Part shown: positions 1 through 5,131 of the stretch, one piece after another
Layout of the letters: every line of letters starts with the position of its first letter
How positions within the stretch are numbered: the first letter of the stretch is position 1
Source of the DNA: Nitriliruptoraceae bacterium
Lineage (GTDB): Bacteria > Actinomycetota > Nitriliruptoria > Nitriliruptorales > Nitriliruptoraceae
NCBI GenBank assembly: GCA_003554005.1
Contig: PWEU01000051.1
Coordinates: forward strand, 1 to 5,131
Length of the DNA stretch: 5,131 bases
Direction: 5' to 3'
Notes under the pieces: model-generated
What the model saw: the letters and a program-made list of their open reading frames with translations, nothing else
Database searches by the model: none
What the model was told of the DNA's origin: nothing
Position numbers and translations under genes: made by a program

Positions 1-254
1 CGATCGCCGACCGGGAGTTCTCCATCGCTGTCGGTGAGGGCTTCGTCATCAGCCAGTCACCGGCGCCCGGTGACCTCGTGGACCCCGGCACGACGGTGGA
101 GATCATCATCTCCCTCGGCCCCGAGCCGGAACCGGAACCGGAACCCGACCCGCCACCGATCGTGGAGCCAGAGCCGGAGCCGGAGCCGGAGCCGGAGAAC
201 GGGAACGGCGACGGGAACGGCGACGGCGACGGCGACGGCGACGGGGGCGACTGA
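1..254 (+). CDS. PASTA-domain protein, 3' end only (Ser/Thr kinase or penicillin-binding protein type)
   Basis: This is the C-terminal 83 codons of a gene entering from the left edge; the frame starts at base 3 and stops with TGA at 252-254. Codons 10-39 carry the hallmarks of a PASTA domain: the VISQSPAPGDLVDPG core, then TTVEIIISLG as the last strand. PASTA domains sit outside the cell at the C-terminus of PknB-type Ser/Thr kinases and some penicillin-binding proteins, where they sense or bind peptidoglycan fragments. After the domain come a Glu-Pro repeat (codons 40-65) and a Gly/Asp/Asn repeat (codons 66-83), both low complexity and probably an extended acidic extracellular tail. The kinase or transpeptidase part lies outside the window, so which protein type this is cannot be decided here; a PASTA-only protein is also possible. 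It ends convergently with the minus-strand genes and is not part of their operon. Confidence 0.85.
   Translation, partial: IADREFSIAVGEGFVISQSPAPGDLVDPGTTVEIIISLGPEPEPEPEPDPPPIVEPEPEPEPEPENGNGDGNGDGDGDGDGGD
123..251 (+). repeat. In-frame low-complexity tandem repeats (Glu-Pro, then Gly-Asp/Asn)
   Basis: Two adjacent hexanucleotide repeat tracts lie inside the PASTA gene. The first (about 123-197) is built from GAACCG/GAGCCG units coding Glu-Pro, broken at 144-167 by a DPPPIV segment. The second (about 198-251) is built from AACGGC/GACGGC units coding Asn-Gly and Asp-Gly up to the stop codon. The near-identical codons within each tract suggest growth by slippage, so the length is likely to vary between strains. 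The Asp/Asn-Gly tract resembles calcium-binding repeats in composition, but no complete EF-hand loop or RTX nonapeptide is visible. Confidence 0.8.
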
Positions 255-321
255 GCCCCCCGCGTCACGGCATCGTGTTCTGCGCGTCGCTGCCGATCGC
301 ACCCGCCCATGCGCTTCGGGG

Positions 322-1368
322 CTAGGACCCGGACGCCGGCGCGTCCTGCTCGCCGTCGAGTGCGACCGCGGCCAGGCCGTGCCGGAACAGCGCGATGACC
401 CCTGCGACCCCAACGGCGAGCGCGGCAGCGACGACCAGCCGAACCAGCCCGATCGGGAGCGCGGTCGGGGGCACCGGACGCCACCAGGTCGCCGACCACC
501 ACAGCCCCCAGCCGAGCAGGGGGACCGCCGCCGCGTCGCGGACGAAGCTGCCGACCGTCGCGGCACCGGGACCCACTCGACCGAGGAACCAGACCGCCAC
601 CGCGATGCCGGGTAGCACGGTCAGGGCCGGCTCGGTGTCCGCGCCCGGAGGTGCCAGCATCACCGCGGCCACCCCGGCGGTGAGGGTGAGCAACGCCACC
701 GATAGCACGCCGATCCCCCGACGTGTCGGCGTGGTGGACGACAACCAGCCGGCGGCCGCGATGGACACCACCAGGAGCGCGAGCGGGAGGGCCGGAGCGG
801 GGCCGGGGACCCAGACGAGCACCCCCTCGATCCTCGCGTCCTCACCGTCGAGAAGGAGCGGGACCTCCCAGGTGAACACCTCCTGGACCGTGTCCGCCCG
901 GGGATCGACGTCACCCGGCAGCGTCGGCGACATGAAGTGGATCCGGTGGTCGTGCCAGGCGTAGCGGCCTGCGGTGGCCACCAGTTCCCACCGCGGCGGC
1001 GCATCGACGTCGGCGATGACGGGCACCTCGACGTCGAGCGCGCCGAAGCGGGCGTCGTTGAGCCACCGCGCCGGCGAGCGGGTGTTGACCTCGACCCGCC
1101 CGTCGGCGCCGAACCGGAGGTAGGCCTCACCCTCGTAGCCGGGAACCTCGACCTCCCGCCCGGACGGGACGCTGACGACCAGGTAGGCGTCGCCGCCCAC
1201 CACCTCGGCGGTCACCTGCTCCACGGGTATCCCGTCGCCGGTGAGGATCGCTGCCACGCCCGAGCGGTAGTGGGTCGGCCGCGCGGGGGCGGCGAGCGCC
1301 GCCTGGCCGGGGAGCAGCCACGCGAGAACGAGCACCCCCAGCACGATGCCCTGTCCGGCCCGGCTCAC
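322..1368 (-). CDS. Secreted-domain/five-helix membrane protein of unknown function, copper-operon partner
   Basis: A 348-aa protein with a signal peptide (about residues 1-27, ending AALA-A), an extracytoplasmic, probably beta-rich domain (about 28-190) and five predicted membrane helices (about 194-209, 219-239, 249-264, 279-296, 304-328), then a short tail. The outer domain has the conserved-looking blocks GYEGEAYLRF (77-86), VEVNTRSPARWLND (92-105) and AWHDHRIHFMSP (137-148). I recall similar unannotated proteins beside CopC/YcnI genes in actinobacteria, but I cannot name an established family. His139, His141 and His144 with Met146 could bind a metal; that is inference. The start is GTG at 1368; it shares GTGA with the stop of the ycnI-like gene, and there is no Shine-Dalgarno before it, so translation probably depends on coupling to that gene. 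A role in copper delivery or uptake with CopCD and YcnI is the likeliest reading of the context; the function is unproven. Confidence 0.85.
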   Translation of the reverse strand: MSRAGQGIVLGVLVLAWLLPGQAALAAPARPTHYRSGVAAILTGDGIPVEQVTAEVVGGDAYLVVSVPSGREVEVPGYEGEAYLRFGADGRVEVNTRSPARWLNDARFGALDVEVPVIADVDAPPRWELVATAGRYAWHDHRIHFMSPTLPGDVDPRADTVQEVFTWEVPLLLDGEDARIEGVLVWVPGPAPALPLALLVVSIAAAGWLSSTTPTRRGIGVLSVALLTLTAGVAAVMLAPPGADTEPALTVLPGIAVAVWFLGRVGPGAATVGSFVRDAAAVPLLGWGLWWSATWWRPVPPTALPIGLVRLVVAAALAVGVAGVIALFRHGLAAVALDGEQDAPASGS

Positions 1369-2240
1369 CGGTCGGCGCGGCGACGTCCGGGCAGCACCCG
1401 GAACAGCACCCCGGCGGCCGCGAGCAGGGCCAGCACTCCGGCGGCCCAGACGGGCACGCGTCGCAGGGTGGCGTCGCCGCCATCCGGGGCCGATCCCGCC
1501 GGCCCGGCCTCCGCGATCCCGTCCGCGTCCTCGGTCACGCTCGGATCGGTCGCGTCCTCCACGTCGGCATCGTCCGGTGCCGACTCGTCGGTCGCCGACG
1601 CCGGGTCGTCCCCGCCCGCCTCGATGTCGGGGTCGGCGTCCGCTGCACCCTCGGCGGTGGTGACCTCCGCGTCGGGGTCCTCGACCGGGGTCGGGGGCGG
1701 CGCTGGCCGGTCGGGGTCGGCCTCGACGAGGCGGACGTTGATCGCCGGATCGTCGGCCGGCGCGTCGGGGGTCCCGATCCAGCGGTGAGTGCCGTCGGCG
1801 CAGCCCTGGAAGACGGCGAGGTGGCGGGTCTCCCCCGGGCTGCCGCTGGCGACCGCGTCCAGGTCGAAGGCCGGGGCGGGCTCCGGAGCAGCGGCCGCCG
1901 TCCAGGTGACCACGGTGATCCGGCCCTGGTCGATCTCGAGATCGTGGACGTAGCCCGGGTGGTCGGCCACCGTCACGACCCGCAGCCAGTCGGGGACCTC
2001 CAGAGCGACCTCGAGCGTGTCCTGACCCGCGCCACTGGCCTCCGTGCCGCAGCCGTGGGCGAGGTCCAGGGTGACGGTCGCCAGGGAGTCGACCGGCACC
2101 TCACCCCCGCCGCGCAGGAACGGGTGCGCGGCAGCCGGCAGCGCCACCGACAGGAGCAGCAGCGCCGCGAGGGCGACCGCGGTCACGCCATGGGCGCGGG
2201 TCGGCCACCCCGTCGGATCGGGAGGTCGGGTCACGGTCAC
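1365..2240 (-). CDS. YcnI/DUF1775 copper-binding domain protein, membrane-anchored
   Basis: With the GTG start at 2240 the protein has 291 aa: a signal peptide ending AAA-His39, a DUF1775 domain (39 to about 172), a long Asp/Glu/Ala/Pro-rich stalk (about 173-259), a membrane helix (262-281) and a GRRRADR cytoplasmic tail. Family signatures seen are LAHGCG around Cys64, ITVVTWT (108-114) and FQGCADGTHRWIG (144-156). The mature chain begins with His39, as in B. subtilis YcnI, whose N-terminal His is a copper ligand with a conserved Trp nearby (here probably Trp113). Cys64 and Cys147 match the two family cysteines and may form a disulfide. I chose GTG 2240 because GGAG lies six bases upstream; GTG 2297, only three bases after the copCD stop, gives 310 aa but has a poor ribosome site and an odd Pro/Arg-rich leader. 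It lies between copCD and the unknown membrane gene, so it is probably co-transcribed with both. Likely role: an extracytoplasmic copper chaperone. Confidence 0.88.
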   Translation of the reverse strand: MTVTRPPDPTGWPTRAHGVTAVALAALLLLSVALPAAAHPFLRGGGEVPVDSLATVTLDLAHGCGTEASGAGQDTLEVALEVPDWLRVVTVADHPGYVHDLEIDQGRITVVTWTAAAAPEPAPAFDLDAVASGSPGETRHLAVFQGCADGTHRWIGTPDAPADDPAINVRLVEADPDRPAPPPTPVEDPDAEVTTAEGAADADPDIEAGGDDPASATDESAPDDADVEDATDPSVTEDADGIAEAGPAGSAPDGGDATLRRVPVWAAGVLALLAAAGVLFRVLPGRRRADR

Positions 2241-2246
2241 GTGGGG

Positions 2247-2250
2247 CTCC
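2247..2250 (-). promoter_or_regulatory. Ribosome binding site deciding the ycnI-like start
   Basis: On the minus strand GGAG is followed by CCCCAC and then GTG at 2240-2238. The six-base spacing is good. The longer alternative start at 2297 is preceded only by CACCCTGACCC, which has no Shine-Dalgarno. A second GTG at 2234 would have a twelve-base spacing and is less likely. Confidence 0.5.
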
Positions 2251-2300
2251 AGGGACGATGCGGCTGGTAGCGGGCGGAGGGGCGGCCTGCGTCGCACGGG

Positions 2301-4109
2301 TCAGGGTGCCACGGGGACGATCACGGTGGTGGTGTGCTCGGTGAAACGGTCGCCCCCGGCGATCACCCGCACCTCCCACTCCCCGGCGAAGGACAGGTCC
2401 TCGGTGGTGGCGATCCAGTGGCCCGGGCCGGCGAAGAAGGGCTCGATCCGGATCGGGCCGACCCCGGCGGGCACGAAGGTGAGCTCCAGACGCAGGTCCT
2501 CCACCCCCGCGCTCGGACGACCCGTGGCATCGAGGACGTAGAGGTGGAGGGTGTTGCGACCCACGACGTTCGGGTCGACCACCAGGTCCAGCTCGAGCTC
2601 GGCGCCCAGCGGGGTGGTGGTCTCGAAGACCCCGCCGAAGCCCGCGGCCTCCGCCGCCGGCTGGGTCGTGGCCAGGACCCCGGTGAGCAGCAGCACACCG
2701 CTGAGCAGGGCGACCTCCAGCCGGAGCGTGCGCCGCAGCTGGGACCAGGCGGCGCTGGCGCGACGCTGGTCGAGGTCGACGGCCAGATCGACCGGCGCTC
2801 CGCCATCGCCGACGTCGGCCGAGCCCACCTCAGGCGCGACATCGCCCGGGGCACCACCGCTGGGGATCGCACCTGCGACGATCGCCGGCACCAGCCGGAA
2901 CCGGTTGTAGGCGGCGACCAGCACCACGACGCCGACCGCCGCGAGCTTGGCCAGCAGGGTGAGCCCGTAGGCCGTGCCCACCAGCGCCGCGGGCTGCCCC
3001 ACCAACGGCCACGCCATGGCCGTCCCCCCGACGGCGACCAGCACCGAAGCCACCAGCGCCACACCGCTGAACCGGGCCACCAGCCCGGCGGCGGGCACCG
3101 CCTCGGGCCGGGTCGATCGACGGCTGAGCACCGCGGCCAGCACGACCAGACCGCCGAACCACACCGCAGCGGCGCCGACGTGCACCAGGTCACCGGTCAC
3201 CAGCAGCCACGTGGGAGGCATGCTGCGCTGGTGTCCGTCCAGCACGACCGTGCCGAGCGCGCCGGCGGCCCCCGCCGCCGCCAGCACACCGGGCAGCCCA
3301 ACGAGCAGGACCGTGGCCAGCACGGCGAGCAGGGCTGAGCGCACGACGCTCGCCACCCCGAAGGTGGAGGTCGCGGTCTCCCACAGACCCACCGCGGACC
3401 AGGCCGCACCCAGCTCGCCGGTGACGGCGACGGCCTGGACCGGGACACCGACCAGCGACACCACCACGCCGACCAGGGCCGACCGCACCGCCAGCCCGCG
3501 AGCCACGGCCCGATCCACGGGGCGTCGGACGATCAGCCAACCGGTGACGGCGGCGCCGGTCGCCAGCAGCAGGGCCCCGTACCCGAGGCCCCGGAGCAGC
3601 TGCCCGGCCCTCCGCGCGGCCACCGACGTCCCGTCACCGGCGATCGCCGCCAGGGTCGTGGCCGCGACCTCCTCCACGCCGTCACCGACGGTGAAGGTGC
3701 GGACACCCCCGACAGGATGGCTGTCGGCGGAGATCACCCGGTAGCTGACCACGTAGGCCCCGTCGGGCAGATCCGGCGGCAGCGCCACCGCGACGACGCT
3801 CGGGTTCTCGGTGTCGACCGGCCCCAGGTCGACGCGGCGGGCCTCGGCGTCGAGGACCCGGAGACCACCGCTCGGCACCGTGACCGGCTCGCTGAAGGTG
3901 AGAGAGACCTCGGCCGGAGCCGTGTCCAGGGCGGACCGATCGGCTGGCCGACCGTCGACGAGCGTGGCGTGCGCCGACGCGGGCGTCGCGCTCCCGGCGA
4001 GCAGCAGACCGAGCAGGACCAGCGTCATCGCTCCTCGCCGGAGCGACCGAACTGCGGCCGCTGGTCCGCGGAGGGCGCCGTATGGGTTCACGATGCGGAG
4101 GACATGCAC
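2301..4109 (-). CDS. CopC-CopD copper protein with C-terminal YtkA-like domain
   Basis: Counted from GTG 4109 (602 aa). A signal peptide with an Arg-rich n-region (RSLRR) ends ASA-His47. A CopC domain follows (47-141): mature His1 (His47), Asp83 (Asp129) and His85 (His131, in SADSHPVGG) match the Cu(II) ligands of CopC, and there is no Met in the domain, so a Cu(I) Met site is absent. CopD follows with about eight helices (169-194, 209-231, 252-274, 272-291, 301-328, 344-369, 381-401, 464-483), including DLVHVGAAAVWFGGL with His310 and the NRFRLVPA motif near 402-409. A hydrophilic loop of about 60 residues lies before the last helix. The end (about 484-602) is a beta-rich domain with VVGRNTLHLYVLD and AGPGHWIATTEDLSFAGEW, like YtkA. 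Such proteins (B. subtilis YcnJ) are thought to bring copper to or across the membrane. The start is uncertain: GTG 4157, GTG 4109, GTG 4091 and ATG 4028 all fit. GAGGAG lies two bases before both 4109 and 4028; 4028 would leave a signal peptide without basic residues. Next gene: ycnI-like. Confidence 0.92.
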   Translation of the reverse strand: MHVLRIVNPYGALRGPAAAVRSLRRGAMTLVLLGLLLAGSATPASAHATLVDGRPADRSALDTAPAEVSLTFSEPVTVPSGGLRVLDAEARRVDLGPVDTENPSVVAVALPPDLPDGAYVVSYRVISADSHPVGGVRTFTVGDGVEEVAATTLAAIAGDGTSVAARRAGQLLRGLGYGALLLATGAAVTGWLIVRRPVDRAVARGLAVRSALVGVVVSLVGVPVQAVAVTGELGAAWSAVGLWETATSTFGVASVVRSALLAVLATVLLVGLPGVLAAAGAAGALGTVVLDGHQRSMPPTWLLVTGDLVHVGAAAVWFGGLVVLAAVLSRRSTRPEAVPAAGLVARFSGVALVASVLVAVGGTAMAWPLVGQPAALVGTAYGLTLLAKLAAVGVVVLVAAYNRFRLVPAIVAGAIPSGGAPGDVAPEVGSADVGDGGAPVDLAVDLDQRRASAAWSQLRRTLRLEVALLSGVLLLTGVLATTQPAAEAAGFGGVFETTTPLGAELELDLVVDPNVVGRNTLHLYVLDATGRPSAGVEDLRLELTFVPAGVGPIRIEPFFAGPGHWIATTEDLSFAGEWEVRVIAGGDRFTEHTTTVIVPVAP

Positions 4110-4182
4110 GGCTCCTCGGGGACCGACCCCGCCCCGGAGGTCCGGGGTCGCGCCCACGGTACCGAGCGGTCGTCGTCAGCCG
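4029..4182 (-). promoter_or_regulatory. Leader/promoter region of the copper operon (approximate)
   Basis: This stretch lies between the TPR stop and the shortest possible copCD start. It is the only place in the minus-strand set with room for a promoter, because the genes downstream are nearly contiguous. I see no convincing -35/-10 pair, as usual for GC-rich actinobacteria. It contains the GC palindrome at 4125-4149, the eight-base palindrome CGGTACCG at 4157-4164, and two GAGGAG sites, each two bases before a possible start (4109 and 4028). The codons between about 4068 and 4029 have many A/T third positions, unlike the rest of the gene, which fits either a non-coding leader or a signal-peptide n-region. 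Confidence 0.3.
4125..4149. repeat. GC-rich palindrome upstream of copCD, candidate operator or hairpin
   Basis: CCCCGG (4132-4137), a four-base loop AGGT and CCGGGG (4142-4147) form a perfect six-pair inverted repeat. An overlapping alternative pairs GACCCCG (4125-4131) with CGGGGTC (4143-4149), seven pairs and an eleven-base loop. It lies between the TPR gene stop and all but the longest copCD start. It could be an operator for a regulator of the copper operon (CsoR-type operators are G/C-run palindromes) or an RNA hairpin that limits read-through from the TPR gene. There is no T-tract, so a standard intrinsic terminator is not supported. The pairing is seen; both functions are inference. 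Confidence 0.35.
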
Positions 4183-5013
4183 TCAGGCGCCGGCGAGGCG
4201 GCGACGGGCGGCGCGCAGCTCGTCGAGGACGTCGGTGACCTCCGGTTCGACCTCCAGGTCCGCGTCGGCCAGCACCTCGTCCAAGACCTCCAGCGCCACC
4301 TCGACGTCACCGAGCTCTGCCAGGAGCTCGGCGTGCTCCTGGGCCGCAGCGGCGACCTGGGCCCGTGCAGGAGGATCCTCCTGCGTGGCGCCCGACCGCC
4401 GCAGCAGGACCTCGATGGCCCCGTCGAGGTCGCCGGTCACCCGCAGCGCAGCGGCGTGGAGCCGCAGGGCCATCACGTGCTGCTCCGCGGAGAGCACGTC
4501 GGTGGGGTCGAGTTCGGCGGCGATCGCTGCTGCCAGCGTCGACGCCTCCCCGGTCCGCTCAAGCGCCAACAGCGCAGCCGCGTGGTTCACCCGGGCGCGG
4601 GTGACCTGTTCAGTGGTGACGGGGTCGTCGGCGTCCTGGAAGCGCTCGGTGAGATCGGCGTACACCGCGACCGCCGACGCGTGGTCGCCGACCGCGTCCA
4701 GGCAGATCCCGCGGTTGAGCAGCGCGAGGGCGATCTCGTGGCGTTGGTCGGGGTCCTCGAGATCGGCGGGGGTCGTCGCCGCCAGGGCATAGGCTTCCGC
4801 GGCCGCATCGAGGTCACCGAGCTCGGTGAGGAGCACGGCCCGTTCGAACCGGACGGTGAACAGCGACTCGCGCAGCACCGGGTCGGTGAGGTCCTCTACC
4901 TCGGCGAGGGCGGCCAGCAGCGACTCCACCTCCGCGATCGCATCGGCGAGCTCGCCGGCCTCGTGGAGCTCCATGACCGCGTCGGTGCGGCGACGTGCCT
5001 CCTGGGGCCTCAC
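4183..5013 (-). CDS. TPR-repeat protein, soluble
   Basis: A 276-aa protein with no signal peptide or membrane helix, rich in Ala, Leu and Glu, made almost wholly of helix pairs. TPR-like units are visible at about 55-80 (LTELGDLDAAAEAYALA), 95-125 (RGICLDAVGDHASAVAVYADL), 142-168 (degenerate), 183-207 (LHAAALRVTGDLDGAIEVLL) and 225-250 (HAELLAELGDVEVALEVLDEVL); a further helix pair begins near residue 14. TPR arrays act as protein-binding scaffolds, so a partner is expected but none is identified. The start is GTG 5013, sharing GTGA with the stop of the upstream gene; the nearest good Shine-Dalgarno (AGGAGG near 5000) is inside the gene with no start codon at a useful distance, so coupled translation is the best explanation. 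ATG at 4974 is an alternative. It is separated from copCD by at least 73 bases and may not belong to the copper operon; it pairs better with the gene on its right. Confidence 0.82.
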   Translation of the reverse strand: MRPQEARRRTDAVMELHEAGELADAIAEVESLLAALAEVEDLTDPVLRESLFTVRFERAVLLTELGDLDAAAEAYALAATTPADLEDPDQRHEIALALLNRGICLDAVGDHASAVAVYADLTERFQDADDPVTTEQVTRARVNHAAALLALERTGEASTLAAAIAAELDPTDVLSAEQHVMALRLHAAALRVTGDLDGAIEVLLRRSGATQEDPPARAQVAAAAQEHAELLAELGDVEVALEVLDEVLADADLEVEPEVTDVLDELRAARRRLAGA

Positions 5014-5131
5014 CAGCGCAGCAGGGCGGCCACGCCCTCGTGGTCGGCGAGTTCGGCGGCAGCCGGCTCGTTCAGCGGGGTCACCGACGCCGAGGTGGCC
5101 AGCGCCGCCTCGATGAGCCGCTCGACGAACA
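5010..5131 (-). CDS. Partial gene, probable eRF1-like (baeRF/Vms1-type) protein C-terminus
   Basis: Only the last 39 codons are present (in frame from 5129, TGA at 5012-5010). The fragment reads as an amphipathic helix (FVERLIEAALATSASV), a short linker (TPLNEPAAAELADH) and the end EGVAALLRW. A closing GVAALLRW/Y after a helix and a variable loop is what I know from the third domain of bacterial eRF1-like proteins (baeRF family, related to Vms1/ANKZF1 peptidyl-tRNA hydrolases). This is recognition from a short end, so the family call is tentative. The stop overlaps the GTG of the TPR gene, so the two are probably translated together. Confidence 0.5.
   Translation of the reverse strand, partial: FVERLIEAALATSASVTPLNEPAAAELADHEGVAALLRW

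Noticed and set aside
198..251. RTX or EF-hand calcium-binding repeat in the PASTA tail
   Set aside because: The residues alternate Gly with Asp/Asn, without the nonapeptide GGxGxDxxx spacing or a full twelve-residue EF-hand loop.
255..321. Possible bidirectional terminator between the convergent genes
   Set aside because: Only a five-pair CGGCA/TGCCG match with a loop of about 18 bases was found and there is no T-tract, so no terminator is called.
34..615. 193-codon plus-strand open frame overlapping the PASTA gene and the 322-1368 gene
   Set aside because: It is an out-of-frame reading of the Glu-Pro/Gly-Asp repeat region, giving Arg-Ser and Thr-Ala runs; the PASTA frame explains the DNA.
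937..1788. 283-codon plus-strand open frame across the ycnI/unknown-gene junction
   Set aside because: It is antisense to two genes with clear protein features. Its product is low-complexity (Ser/Ala/Gly-rich) with no domain; long antisense frames are expected at this GC content.
2334..3338. 334-codon plus-strand open frame opposite copCD
   Set aside because: The product is rich in His, Gln, Arg and Gly with no recognisable domain, and it mirrors the strongly supported CopD sequence.
4157..4164. CGGTACCG eight-base palindrome as an operator
   Set aside because: It is too short to support alone and is not repeated elsewhere in the leader.

Overview
The window is very GC-rich DNA with dense, almost gap-free coding, strong G/C preference at third codon positions and frequent GTG starts. 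The protein families (a PASTA protein with an acidic tail, an actinobacterial-type CopC-CopD fusion, a YcnI/DUF1775 protein, and a probable eRF1-like protein end) point to a high-GC actinobacterium. A lineage such as Acidimicrobiia is plausible, but that is an inference from style and not proof.

Layout. Positions 1-254 (+) hold the 3' end of a gene for a PASTA-domain protein that finishes in a Glu-Pro repeat and a Gly/Asp/Asn repeat. A 67-base convergent gap (255-321) follows. Everything else lies on the minus strand. Read in the direction of transcription (right to left) the order is: the last 39 codons of a gene entering from the right edge (5131-5010), probably a bacterial eRF1-like (baeRF/Vms1-like) protein; a soluble TPR-repeat protein (5013-4183) that overlaps it by GTGA; a leader/intergenic stretch with a strong GC palindrome; a CopC-CopD copper protein with an extra C-terminal YtkA-like domain (about 4109-2301); a YcnI/DUF1775 protein with an acidic stalk and a C-terminal membrane anchor (about 2240-1365); and a secreted-domain plus five-helix membrane protein of unknown function (1368-322) that overlaps ycnI by GTGA.

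Function. The last three genes look like one operon for copper handling outside the membrane. The CopC domain has the complete His1/Asp83/His85 Cu(II) site and no methionines. CopD is the membrane partner. YcnI is known from the B. subtilis ycnKJI copper operon, where it sits beside a CopC-CopD protein (YcnJ). The third protein is the most interesting item: it has a His-rich WHDHRIHFM motif in its extracytoplasmic domain and is translationally coupled to ycnI, so it is a candidate new component of this copper module. No copper regulator (CsoR, YcnK), P-type ATPase or multicopper oxidase is inside the window. No RNA genes, CRISPR arrays or mobile elements were seen.
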